A stretch of 33,751 nt of DNA from Bacteroidaceae bacterium (GCA_017622815.1 JAGAQH010000008.1:1-33751); one strand, 5' to 3'; numbered from the stretch's first letter, positions 19,972 through 26,988 are shown. Numbers and translations: made by a program. Notes: generated by a model not told the origin, from the letters alone.

Positions 19972-20005
19972 CAAAAAAGAGAGGGTTCATTGCTGAACAC
20001 TCTCT
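19972..20005 (-). terminator. Minus-strand terminator, relative of the tRNA-Arg terminator
   Basis: AGAGAG and GTTCA (19978-19989) pair with TGAAC and CTCTCT (19994-20005) around TTGC, each arm interrupted by one base. On the minus strand the T run is the A run at 19972-19977. The stem shares the GTTCAGCAATG-like core of the tRNA-Arg terminator in the opposite orientation, as expected for a tRNA terminator of the same host family. It sits just past the tRNA 3' fragment at 20015-20036. Confidence 0.8.
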
Positions 20006-20014
20006 GTCTTTTTT

Positions 20015-20036
20015 GAGCCTCTTGTCGGAATTGAAC
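20015..20036 (-). other. 3' end of a second tRNA gene; likely attachment-site scar
   Basis: Read on the minus strand, these 22 bases are a tRNA 3' end: T-loop TTCAATT, T-stem CCGAC, acceptor strand AAGAGGC and discriminator T. They are followed by the tRNA-style terminator at 19972-20005. The 5' part of the tRNA is absent: upstream bases (ATAATCG) no longer form a T-stem and no D or anticodon arm is present. Acceptor bases recall Bacteroidota tRNA-Thr, but identity is uncertain. Site-specific integration into a tRNA leaves exactly such a fragment next to the native terminator, which would place the inserted element to the right. CAAGAGG at 20051-20057 can pair with the fragment's CCTCTTG. Confidence 0.65.
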
Positions 20037-20068
20037 GATTATTTTATATTCAAGAGGTTATATGAATA

Positions 20069-20099
20069 TGTGTACATTGTCTTATATATCGTGTACACA
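20069..20099. repeat. TGTGTACA inverted repeat
   Basis: TGTGTACA (20069-20076) and its exact reverse complement TGTACACA (20092-20099) are separated by 15 A/T-rich bases. It lies 33 bases inside the presumed element from the tRNA fragment. A recombinase or excisionase arm site or an operator would be plausible; no protein is assigned. Confidence 0.6.
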
Positions 20100-20205
20100 A
20101 GCAGAATTCGCACCTTCGATACGTATCAGTATTACAAGGCGAATAATTAGTTAATAATTCTGCATACTTCTACGCTTAAAAGTACGGCAAGTCGAAAATG
20201 TTTGT

Positions 20206-20226
20206 TTGTTTGTTTGCCAAATTAGT
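20206..20226 (+). repeat. 21-base direct repeat, copy 1
   Basis: This sequence (TTGTTTGTTTGCC then AAATTAGT) recurs without mismatch at 24735-24755. It ends 12 bases before a plus-strand -33 element. The second copy ends 11 bases before one. Confidence 0.85.
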
Positions 20227-20238
20227 AAGCAATGTTAT

Positions 20239-20269
20239 GTTGTCATGTCAAAACGTTGCCGTAAATTTG
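20239..20269 (+). promoter_or_regulatory. Candidate promoter for the replication module
   Basis: GTTG at 20239-20242 lies 19 bases from TAAATTTG (20262-20269). The leader to the first gene would be about 170 bases. The -33 differs from consensus by one base, which fits an activated promoter with the upstream repeat as the binding site. Confidence 0.5.
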
Positions 20270-20307
20270 CCATCGTAAAACTAATAAAACACTCTCTAAA
20301 TGCGATG

Positions 20308-20339
20308 CAAAGATACAAAAAATACAGCAAACAAACAAA
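20308..20339 (-). promoter_or_regulatory. Leftward promoter in the control region
   Basis: On the minus strand, TTTG (20339-20336) lies 20 bases from TATCTTTG (20315-20308), a full consensus match. It reads away from the replication genes, toward the tRNA fragment, and overlaps head-on with the rightward promoter at 20239-20269. Confidence 0.6.
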
Positions 20340-20445
20340 CATTTCTTTTCCTTATATATGCCTCCAGTCAAGAATATGTAATGTTCTGAACTATCCACCT
20401 GTTTTTATAAATGACATACAAGTTTAACAATTAAATTTCTAGACA

Positions 20446-20688
20446 ATGGAAGAAGATTTAATTATTAGTAAAGCAGAATGGGTTCGAGACATAAAGATTG
20501 GAGAATCAAAGACATGTATTGTCAAGGCTCATAACGAACTGGAATCTTTTGCAACCACTGTAGGTAGGTATAACCGTGGATACGGCAGAGAGAGAGGTAT
20601 ATACTTAACCTATTCTACTAATTGGTTTGAATATTCATTCACTATAACAGCACATGACTTGAATGAAAAGGACAAGATACGCAAATAG
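20446..20688 (+). CDS. Small protein of unknown function, first gene of the element
   Basis: I do not recognise this 80-residue protein. It is soluble, mixed in charge, begins MEEDLIISKAEWVRDIK and contains an aromatic and Arg/Gly-rich middle (GRYNRGYGRERG). It starts after an A/T-rich leader and its last 26 bases overlap the next gene, so the two are probably translated together. Base composition is like the element and unlike the host genes to the left. By position it may be a control or accessory protein. Confidence 0.6.
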   Translation: MEEDLIISKAEWVRDIKIGESKTCIVKAHNELESFATTVGRYNRGYGRERGIYLTYSTNWFEYSFTITAHDLNEKDKIRK

Positions 20689-20896
20689 GTTGTCGGGATT
20701 GTCACCATCTCAACTTCGTAAGGAGATTGATTTGAATGATAGTATCATGACTCTAAATGATGCCGCTCCATTCATAGGAAAGTCTGTTTCCGCTGTTAGA
20801 AAGATGTGTCAAAGGAACCAGATTCCTGCACATAGGGTAAACTACAGATGGATGTTCCTAAAAAGTGAAATTTTAATTTGGCTCAAAGAACAATAG
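20663..20896 (+). CDS. Helix-turn-helix protein, excisionase/MerR-like
   Basis: The C-terminal half of this 77-residue protein, TLNDAAPFIGKSVSAVRKM through IPAHRVNYRWMFLKSEI to WL, is a winged helix-turn-helix of the kind found in excisionases and small element regulators. An N-terminal extension of about 28 residues precedes it; an internal ATG at 20747 is an alternative start. It overlaps the preceding gene by 26 bases. Candidate roles are regulation of the repeats in the control region, excision, or replication initiation; none can be chosen from sequence. Confidence 0.7.
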   Translation: MKRTRYANRLSGLSPSQLRKEIDLNDSIMTLNDAAPFIGKSVSAVRKMCQRNQIPAHRVNYRWMFLKSEILIWLKEQ

Positions 20897-20917
20897 CATC
20901 TAAAATAACTCTCTAAA

Positions 20918-20973
20918 TGCAAAGTCCTCCAGGCCCAGTCTGAGAAGATAGTGTCTGGAGGCATTATTTTGCA
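20918..20973 (+). promoter_or_regulatory. Large hairpin upstream of the primase operon
   Basis: CCTCCAG (20926-20932) pairs with CTGGAGG (20955-20961). TGCAAA (20918-20923) and TTTGCA (20968-20973) can extend the stem across a bulge. It lies between the HTH gene and the next start (20999). It may terminate or attenuate transcription before the primase genes; the trailing ATTATTTT is only a weak T run. Confidence 0.5.
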
Positions 20974-20998
20974 CCTTATTTATTATATCATAACATTT

Positions 20999-21205
20999 AT
21001 GGTCACACGGGAACTAGTACTTCAGCCTAAAATCGTTACTTGGATGATGGAAATGGTTGTTGAACATTCACTTCCTATGGAAATTCATGTTCAGGAAAGC
21101 ATTAACGATTTAAAAAAGGTTGTGCTAAATTATGAAGCTGAGGATGAGAGTATGGCTGAATGGGTTATCTGTAAGTGTATCGATAGATTTCTTCCTACTT
21201 TATGA
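20999..21205 (+). CDS. Small protein of unknown function coupled to the primase
   Basis: I do not recognise this 68-residue protein. I start at the ATG at 20999 (MVTRELVLQPKIVTWMMEMV). A GTG at 20951 would add 16 hydrophobic residues and would lie within the hairpin. It is acidic in the middle (NYEAEDESMAEW) and helical in look. Its TGA overlaps the primase ATG in an ATGA arrangement, so translation is almost certainly coupled. The position suggests a replication accessory protein, an inference only. Confidence 0.6.
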   Translation: MVTRELVLQPKIVTWMMEMVVEHSLPMEIHVQESINDLKKVVLNYEAEDESMAEWVICKCIDRFLPTL

Positions 21206-24200
21206 TTTCACAGGATACCATAGACAGAATTCTTGATGCAGCTGACATTGTTCAGATAATAGAAGACTTTATTCCTCTTAAGAAGCGCGGAGTAAATCTT
21301 ATTGCTTGTTGTCCGTTCCATTCAGAAAAAACTCCTTCATTTACTATATTTCCTAAAACAGGTACATTTAAGTGCTTTGGCTGTGGGGAACAGGGAAATG
21401 CCGTCGGCTTTCTGATGAAGCATGAGAATATGTCCTACCCCCAGGCTCTTAAATGGGTGGCGAGGAAATACAATATCGATATTCAGGAGGAGAATCTTAC
21501 TCCAATACAGAAGCAGGAGTTTCGTGAAAAAGAAGCTATGTGGATTGCTAACGATTATCTGGCTAAAGAATATGCCAAAGTTCTTTTGCTTCCACAATAT
21601 AAATTTGCGCGTGACTATGCTTACAAAAGATGGGGAGAAAGGTTCTGCACTCAAATGGGTATCGGATTTTGTCCGAGAGATTCCAAAATTGTTGAAGACA
21701 GCTATATTACAGATGAAATTGCAGAGGCTCTTCATCTTCGTAATAAGGCTGGCTTCGATTTCTTTGGTGGCAGAATAACAATACCTATCAAAGATAGACA
21801 ACAGCATGTTATCGGTTTTACTTCTCGTGTTTTGGATGAGAGCAAGCCAAAATACATGAATTCTTCCGATTCGCTTATCTACAATAAGTCGAAATCTATC
21901 TTTGGTATTGATACAGCATGGAGAGAAGCGGCAAAGACAGAGAGGTTCTATCTTGTTGAGGGTGCTCCGGATTGTATGCGACTTCAATGTATTGGCGTAT
22001 ATAATTCCGTCGCTACTCTTGGCACTGCCTGGACGGAAGCACATTTCAATATCCTTAAACATGCAGCTTCTCATCTATGCTTTCTTCCGGACGCTGATCC
22101 TCCTAAAGAGGGGGAACAGTTTGGTCCTGGAATAAATGCTGTGATAAAGTCTGGTGAGCTTGCCATGCGGTTAGGGTTCTCCGTTTCTGTAAAACAGATT
22201 CCCGTATCTGATGTAAAGCAAGATCCCGATACTTTCTGCACGTCATTGGCTATTTTTCAAGCTATAGAAGAACATGACTTCATTCTATGGCTTGCTGATT
22301 TGCTTTTTTCTGATGAGATGATTACGGAGAACAGAAGCAAGTCAGTAAACAGGATTGCTGACCTGCTTGCCCGTATCAATGACGAGACAAAGGTTGACAT
22401 CTACATCTCTCGCCTTATTAAATATAGCCAGAAGTCTGTATGGAAGAAGTCTATAGAGAGATTTCGTCGTGAGCATCGTGAGAATGAGGCAAAAGAAAAG
22501 GCAGAAAAAGAGGAAGGTCTGCTTAAAAGATATGGATTTAATGTAGACAGGAACAAGTACTATTCTATTGGTGATAAAGGATACTACGAATGGAGCAATT
22601 TCACTATGGAGCCTTTGTTCCATATTAAGGATTCAATTTCTCCTAAGCGTATCTACATCCTTCGCAATACTTTTGGCATAGAGGAACTTGTGGAAATGAA
22701 ACAGGAGGATTTGGTTTCCATTTCCAAATTCAAGCAAAAAGTGGAGGGTCTGGGTAATTTCGTGTGGTGTGCCTCGGAGAAGGAATTAACTAAACTGAAG
22801 TCTTATCTGTATGAGAAGACTGAGACTGCAGTACAAATTACTCAGCTTGGTTGGCAGAAGGATGGTTTCTTTGCCTTCGGCAATGGCATTTATTACGATA
22901 ATGCCTTTATCAAGGTGGATGATTATGGCATTGTGCGTATAAAGGATAAGGGGAATTATTACCTTCCGGCACACTCCAAGATATATTTCAATGATTCAAA
23001 GCTCTTTCAGTTTGAGCGCAGATTTGTTCACCAGGATCTTTCTTCAATTACATTAAGTAAATTCTCTGAGCAAATCTTCAAGGTGTTCGGTAATAATGGT
23101 AAGGTTGGCTTTTGCTTCTATCTCGCTACTTTGTTCCGTGACATAGTAACGAGAGAGTCGCGCTCCTTCCCTATTCTTAATCTTTTTGGTCCAAAAGGTA
23201 GCGGTAAATCTGAGCTTGGTCATACATTGATGTCATTCTTCGTTGCTGACAATGTACCACCAAACATTCAGAACTCTACTCTGCCGGCTCTTAACGAGAC
23301 GGTGGCGGCAGTGGCCAATGCTCTTGTACATATTGATGAATTCAAGAATGACATCGATATAAACAAGAGGGAATTTCTGAAAGGCCTTTGGGATGGTACT
23401 GGTCGTACTCGTATGAATATGGATCTGGACAAGAAAAAGGAGACAACTGCCGTGGATAGCGGCATTATCCTTAGTGGCCAGGAAATGGCTACAGCGGATA
23501 TTGCTCTTTTTTCTCGTCTTATATTCCTTTCTTTCCCAAAGTCGGACTTCTCTGCTGAGGAGAAAGAGGCATATCAGATTCTTAAAAAGGTAAGAACTAC
23601 TGGCATGACACATCTAACCTTGCAGATTCTTTCATATAGAAACAAGGTCGATACATCATTCAAGGAGGTGTATAATGCTACTCTTCAGGATGTGGTAGAA
23701 AAATTGAAGGATAATCCTATTGAAGACAGAATTCTTTTAAATTGGATTGGTCCTCTTGCAGTTTTTAGATTGCTGGAACAGTATATTGATGTCTCTATTT
23801 CGTATAAGGAGATGAAAAAGATAACCATAGATGGTATCAAGAACCAAAATTCAGAATGTCGACAGAATAGCGAACTGGCTTCATTCTGGAATATGGTTCA
23901 GTATCTCGTTAGCGAAGGTGAGATTATTGATGGTGGTGACTATAAGATAGAATATGTCCGTAATTTCAAGTCTTCTATTTGTACTCAGCAGTGGTTAGAG
24001 TCGCGTCCCGTCCTTCTAATACAGAAGACTCGTGTTTTCATGCTTTATAAGAAATATGGCAAGGCTGTTGGTGATACTTTGCTTCCGGAGGGCTCACTAA
24101 AATACTATCTCGAAAATTCAAAAGCATATCTTGGTGAGAAGACGGCAAGATATGATGTCTACCATAAGGGTATCCTGCAATATGTCAAGAATGAAAAGAA

Positions 24201-24375
24201 AGTCGGTGGATCGTTAATAAAACAAACCACCACTCATAGGTCATATTGCTTTGACTATTCTAAGATAGTAGAGAGCTTCGATGTGAATTTTGAAAAAACA
24301 AAGCTTGAGAATAATGATGTAGGTTCTGACGGGGATGAAGATGATGATACGGAGAAGGAGTTTAAGTTTGACTAA
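21202..24375 (+). CDS. Primase fused to an AAA-type ATPase/helicase-like domain
   Basis: This 1057-residue replication protein begins with a DnaG-type CHC2 zinc finger (Cys37, His40, Cys58, Cys61). A TOPRIM catalytic domain follows, with Glu253 in LVEGAPD, Asp297 and Asp299 in PDAD, and DPDTF near 341. After a charged linker (about 440-475) comes an ATPase region with Walker A GPKGSGKS (663-670) and Walker B HIDE (to Glu713), reminiscent of DUF927-type or superfamily 3-like element helicases. It would prime and perhaps unwind replication of the element. Its start overlaps the previous gene by four bases, and the C-terminus is very acidic. It ends at a terminator followed by an iteron-like region. 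The helicase class is less certain than the primase call. Confidence 0.85.
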   Translation: MISQDTIDRILDAADIVQIIEDFIPLKKRGVNLIACCPFHSEKTPSFTIFPKTGTFKCFGCGEQGNAVGFLMKHENMSYPQALKWVARKYNIDIQEENLTPIQKQEFREKEAMWIANDYLAKEYAKVLLLPQYKFARDYAYKRWGERFCTQMGIGFCPRDSKIVEDSYITDEIAEALHLRNKAGFDFFGGRITIPIKDRQQHVIGFTSRVLDESKPKYMNSSDSLIYNKSKSIFGIDTAWREAAKTERFYLVEGAPDCMRLQCIGVYNSVATLGTAWTEAHFNILKHAASHLCFLPDADPPKEGEQFGPGINAVIKSGELAMRLGFSVSVKQIPVSDVKQDPDTFCTSLAIFQAIEEHDFILWLADLLFSDEMITENRSKSVNRIADLLARINDETKVDIYISRLIKYSQKSVWKKSIERFRREHRENEAKEKAEKEEGLLKRYGFNVDRNKYYSIGDKGYYEWSNFTMEPLFHIKDSISPKRIYILRNTFGIEELVEMKQEDLVSISKFKQKVEGLGNFVWCASEKELTKLKSYLYEKTETAVQITQLGWQKDGFFAFGNGIYYDNAFIKVDDYGIVRIKDKGNYYLPAHSKIYFNDSKLFQFERRFVHQDLSSITLSKFSEQIFKVFGNNGKVGFCFYLATLFRDIVTRESRSFPILNLFGPKGSGKSELGHTLMSFFVADNVPPNIQNSTLPALNETVAAVANALVHIDEFKNDIDINKREFLKGLWDGTGRTRMNMDLDKKKETTAVDSGIILSGQEMATADIALFSRLIFLSFPKSDFSAEEKEAYQILKKVRTTGMTHLTLQILSYRNKVDTSFKEVYNATLQDVVEKLKDNPIEDRILLNWIGPLAVFRLLEQYIDVSISYKEMKKITIDGIKNQNSECRQNSELASFWNMVQYLVSEGEIIDGGDYKIEYVRNFKSSICTQQWLESRPVLLIQKTRVFMLYKKYGKAVGDTLLPEGSLKYYLENSKAYLGEKTARYDVYHKGILQYVKNEKKVGGSLIKQTTTHRSYCFDYSKIVESFDVNFEKTKLENNDVGSDGDEDDDTEKEFKFD

Positions 24376-24385
24376 TTGATTAAGG

Positions 24386-24414
24386 AAAGCCAGGAAGAAA
24401 ATCTTGGCTTTTTT
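24386..24414 (+). terminator. Terminator after the primase gene
   Basis: AAAGCCA (24386-24392) pairs with TGGCTTT (24405-24411), followed by T residues to 24414. It begins ten bases after the primase stop codon. Confidence 0.8.
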
Positions 24415-24452
24415 CGTCTCTTTAATAGCAGAAATTATGGGGCGAAAATCTA

Positions 24453-24650
24453 TGTAACAGTTGTAACATTATGTAACAATAATATATTCAACATATTAGA
24501 CATATATTATAGTCTAAATTATATGTAACATTTTGTAACAAAGAATGGCAAATATCGTGTTTTGTAAATATATTCATGTTTTAAAAACAATATTTAATTT
24601 TTTATAATTTTATATGTGCTTATAAATTAGGCTATTAAGTCGACGTTACA
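24453..24650. repeat. Iteron-like TGTAACA cluster with a palindrome; candidate origin
   Basis: TGTAACA occurs at 24453, 24462, 24472, 24524 and 24534 in one orientation, with spacings of 9, 10, 52 and 10 bases, so copies in each cluster fall on the same face of the helix. A partial inverted copy (GTTACA) is at 24645-24650. Between the clusters lies a palindrome, TTAGAC...GTCTAA (24496-24517), around A/T only. Very A/T-rich DNA surrounds this. Position after the primase and the iteron-like layout fit a replication origin; this is inference. Confidence 0.55.
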
Positions 24651-24734
24651 AATGTTGCAGTTGTTTTGGCCATTATGTATCTGTACTTTTAAAAAGAAAA
24701 AACAATTTTGAATTAGACTCGTTAAAATATTTGC

Positions 24735-24755
24735 TTGTTTGTTTGCCAAATTAGT
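24735..24755 (+). repeat. 21-base direct repeat, copy 2
   Basis: Identical to 20206-20226. It ends 11 bases upstream of the -33 element of the promoter at 24767-24797, the same geometry as copy 1. Both copies lie outside genes. Confidence 0.85.
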
Positions 24756-24766
24756 TTACATTTAGC

Positions 24767-24797
24767 TTTGCTAATACATTGTTTAATAGTAACTTTG
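24767..24797 (+). promoter_or_regulatory. Promoter for the unknown 166-residue gene
   Basis: TTTG at 24767-24770, 19 bases, then TAACTTTG at 24790-24797: a full consensus match. The start codon at 24817 is about 15 bases past the expected transcription start. The upstream 21-base repeat probably binds a regulator. Confidence 0.75.
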
Positions 24798-24816
24798 CAA
24801 AGTAAATAATATAGAC

Positions 24817-25317
24817 ATGAATTGTACAATTTTCCTAACTCTTGAACCATATCTTGCTCAATGGTTGTTACACGAGTGCGACGGTGAATCTCCAATAAAA
24901 TTCAAGAAAAACTCTGCTGAATCTAAAATTCTGGAGCTTTATTTGACCACTCAGCCAAGAAAGGAATCGTATATTCCGCAGACTCGTCCAGAACCGGGAC
25001 AGATTACGGTGGTTCTTCCCCACTTCAGGTATAAGGACACTCGGAATAACAACTATTTGCCTCCTCGTGGTGTTGTAGCTCTTCAGGAATGTATCCGAAA
25101 CAGGTTTCGTGTAGAACTTTGGAAGGATCTTTATACTATAGGTAATGTCATTAAAAGGACTGATATCAGCATCACCAATTGGATGAAGTTGCATGGTATC
25201 GTTGATGACGACAGGAATTTCAATACCATAGCCAAGATTTTGCAAAGAAGCAGAGCTGCTTACTGTTCAGATGGTAGGCTTACAAATCATAAATCTTCGA
25301 AACATCGGAAAAAATAA
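24817..25317 (+). CDS. Unrecognised element protein (166 residues)
   Basis: I cannot assign this 166-residue protein. It begins MNCTIFLTLEPYLAQWLLHE. The C-terminal half is basic and helical (ECIRNRFRVELWKDL, then TDISITNWMKLHGI and TIAKILQRSRAAYC) and ends in a Lys/His-rich tail, which suggests nucleic-acid binding. It has its own good promoter and lies between the replication and head modules. A small terminase subunit or regulator is possible by position, but no diagnostic motif is visible. Confidence 0.65.
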   Translation: MNCTIFLTLEPYLAQWLLHECDGESPIKFKKNSAESKILELYLTTQPRKESYIPQTRPEPGQITVVLPHFRYKDTRNNNYLPPRGVVALQECIRNRFRVELWKDLYTIGNVIKRTDISITNWMKLHGIVDDDRNFNTIAKILQRSRAAYCSDGRLTNHKSSKHRKK

Positions 25318-25331
25318 TACCGACATAAATA

Positions 25332-25339
25332 TATCTTTG
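25332..25339 (+). promoter_or_regulatory. -7 box before the 135-residue gene
   Basis: TATCTTTG lies at 25332-25339, 20 bases before the ATG at 25360. No TTTG is found at the expected -33 position. The bases from its TTTG onward, TTTGTCCACCTA (25336-25347), recur immediately before the terminase start (30650-30661). Confidence 0.5.
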
Positions 25340-25359
25340 TCCACCTAACATTTGATTCT

Positions 25360-25767
25360 ATGAAACAGTCTCTTCCTGGTATTAAAAATATAAGTGTCTT
25401 GCCTTGCGCTGGCATCCCTCAACATGCTATGGCAAAATGCCTAAGCGACATTCCTGTTGGCTTGAATTGCAATACCTCTAATTTGGATATATATCCTGAG
25501 TCTTCTTTGGAGGTGGAAAGTAATTACACTAATGGGGATTATTATGAAAACCTCACCCTTAAATTCACTTCCACTACCCGAATTCCCAAGCAACGAAAAA
25601 TGGCTCTTGTTGTTACTGATGTCGAAGGTAAGAATTATTTGATTGGAACTAAAGAGCGTCCATTTCCAATAATTGAATACACAAGGGAGATTTCCGGTTC
25701 AAGGAATATTTATGATATCAAGGTTACTTTCTCTGGTAAGCGTGCCTTGATTCCTTGTGCTATATAA
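25360..25767 (+). CDS. Unrecognised, possibly virion-related protein (135 residues)
   Basis: The 135-residue protein looks largely beta-stranded (LTLKFTSTTRIP, KMALVVTDVEGKNYLIGT, YDIKVTFSGKRALIPC), with no signal peptide or membrane segment. It recalls small proteins encoded beside capsid genes in Bacteroidota prophages, perhaps a head-completion or adaptor protein, but this is impression rather than a match. It precedes a bidirectional hairpin and the inverted toxin-antitoxin pair, which may have split it from the head genes. Confidence 0.6.
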   Translation: MKQSLPGIKNISVLPCAGIPQHAMAKCLSDIPVGLNCNTSNLDIYPESSLEVESNYTNGDYYENLTLKFTSTTRIPKQRKMALVVTDVEGKNYLIGTKERPFPIIEYTREISGSRNIYDIKVTFSGKRALIPCAI

Positions 25768-25797
25768 AAACGGGATTTAGCGATAATGCTAAATCCC
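25766..25797 (-). terminator. Hairpin between convergent genes, mainly minus-strand
   Basis: GGGATTTAGC (25772-25781) and GCTAAATCCC (25788-25797) form a perfect ten-pair stem with a six-base loop. The A run at 25766-25770 gives a T run on the minus strand, so it best terminates the toxin-antitoxin transcript. It also lies four bases after the plus-strand stop and may serve both directions. Confidence 0.8.
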
Positions 25798-25876
25798 AAT
25801 TCGACCTTTTTAAAGTGCAATACGGAGCGACGGGGGCTTCCGCACACACTATCGATATTGCAAAGGAATAATATTG

Positions 25877-26389
25877 TTATTCGTTGGTATCACTTATTGT
25901 AAATTTGTCTATACCGTAGACTTTGCGCGTGTGAGTATCTATAAAGTCATTCTCTTTCAAATGCTTCATGACATTTTGTAAATCATGCGCATTCAGGTGT
26001 CCCATCTTCTCTGCTTTCTTGGCCTTAATCTTTGAAACTTTAAGTTCCTTGGGATCTGTACAATCTATCCAACTGTCATGGTCGAGAATCTCGGGATAAT
26101 CTATCTGTCTGATTAGATACTGTTCTGCTTGCCAGTCTGGTGCTGATGAGAAATCATTATCTGAATTTATCAGTACAGCACATACTTCTTTTTGATTGGA
26201 CTTAGAACCAGCAACGACTACGTATTTGAGCCTTGAATCATAACCATCCTTAGGAATAATACCATCTGCTCTGTCCATATCATAATATACGATGTCTCCT
26301 ACCTGAAGGTCATGCATATCTTTAACAATAGACTCATTATGCATCATCTCGCTGAGATGTGATAAAACATTGTATGTATTATTGTCCAT
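25877..26389 (-). CDS. Putative toxin partner of a Panacea antitoxin
   Basis: This 170-residue protein follows the Panacea gene with a one-base overlap (TAATG), the usual tight coupling of toxin-antitoxin pairs. Its core, VGDIVYYDMDRADGIIPKDG through SRLKYVVVAGS to VCAVLINSD, looks like an SH3-like barrel of the PemK/MazF type. This suggests an RNA-cleaving or translation-blocking toxin, but I see no definitive catalytic signature. The C-terminal third is a Lys-rich helical tail (KIKAKKAEKMGHLNAHDLQNVM). The toxin role rests mainly on its partner and position. Confidence 0.6.
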   Translation of the reverse strand: MDNNTYNVLSHLSEMMHNESIVKDMHDLQVGDIVYYDMDRADGIIPKDGYDSRLKYVVVAGSKSNQKEVCAVLINSDNDFSSAPDWQAEQYLIRQIDYPEILDHDSWIDCTDPKELKVSKIKAKKAEKMGHLNAHDLQNVMKHLKENDFIDTHTRKVYGIDKFTISDTNE

Positions 26390-26961
26390 TAAGAAAGCTC
26401 TGTTGCAATTAACTCCTTTTCACGAATGTAGGCTATCATTTTATCGGTAGCGCCACCGGCCTTAGCTATCTCAATGTTTGTAAGAGTTCCTAATTGTGGG
26501 TCTTCCAAGAAACGGGCATATGCTATATCGTATGCCTTATCATGCGATTCTGGTGATAACTCGGTCTTGGAATCTTTTTCCTTACAATAGACAAACCATT
26601 TGTCCAAATATTCACATTCCTTCTGTGACAAATAGTCCATATCTGGCTCTGCAATACCAAAAACCTTTTGGTCCGTAACTCGGATTGAGTTGCGGAATCT
26701 CATTAAATCTGGATACTGGTCTATATCCTCGTCTTCCAATTCCACTAACTTGATTACCTTGTCTGACAAGGCTGGTACAGGACCAAATTTGCGTGCTTTG
26801 AATGTGTCAGGACAGAGTACCTTTCCATAGTTTACCAGATATTCTTTTTGGGCAAAATAGATTATCTTGAAAAGCTTGATGTAATCTACGCCTTCAGGAA
26901 AATTTCGTAGTACATACAATACTACGGATTCTATTTTTTTTATCTGTTCTATAGTCTTCAT
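26389..26961 (-). CDS. Panacea (DUF4065/SocA-like) antitoxin
   Basis: The 190-residue protein carries the Panacea/SocA domain. Typical features are VDYIKLFKIIYFAQKEYLVNYG, then FKARKFGPVPALSDKV, and YLSQKECEYLDKW in the second half. Panacea domains are known as antitoxins that pair with many unrelated toxins. The gene comes first in a two-gene minus-strand unit, starts below a promoter carrying a perfect 19-base palindrome, and is likely autoregulated. In this element it may provide maintenance or defence against other phages. Confidence 0.85.
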   Translation of the reverse strand: MKTIEQIKKIESVVLYVLRNFPEGVDYIKLFKIIYFAQKEYLVNYGKVLCPDTFKARKFGPVPALSDKVIKLVELEDEDIDQYPDLMRFRNSIRVTDQKVFGIAEPDMDYLSQKECEYLDKWFVYCKEKDSKTELSPESHDKAYDIAYARFLEDPQLGTLTNIEIAKAGGATDKMIAYIREKELIATELS

Positions 26962-26988
26962 TTTGACGAAATATCATTTATTTGTCTG

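Larger units (their letters stand above)
19972..20302 (-). ncRNA. Candidate non-coding transcript
   Basis: A well-formed minus-strand promoter (20308-20339) faces left and a strong minus-strand terminator lies at 19972-20005, giving a predicted RNA of about 330 bases. I find only very short minus-strand frames inside (for example a 12-codon one). The RNA would contain the tRNA 3' fragment, the TGTGTACA inverted repeat and the complement of the 21-base repeat. Its 5' end would overlap the predicted plus-strand transcript of the replication genes. Expression is inferred only. Confidence 0.35.
20196..20344. repeat. 17-base inverted repeat of TTTG units
   Basis: AAATGTTTGTTTGTTTG at 20196-20212 is exactly mirrored by CAAACAAACAAACATTT at 20328-20344, about 115 bases apart. 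The left arm overlaps the 21-base repeat (20206-20226). The right arm contains the -33 element of the leftward promoter. The symmetrical placement around two head-on promoters suggests paired binding sites for one regulator. Confidence 0.7.

Noticed and set aside
20206-20427. 73-codon plus-strand open frame in the control region
   Set aside because: It lacks an ATG at its beginning, runs through the 21-base repeat, both promoters and the inverted repeat, and resembles no protein.
24453-24540. CRISPR array from regularly repeated TGTAACA
   Set aside because: Units are seven bases with 2-3 base gaps in each cluster; there are no repeat-spacer units and no cas genes. An iteron-like reading fits better.
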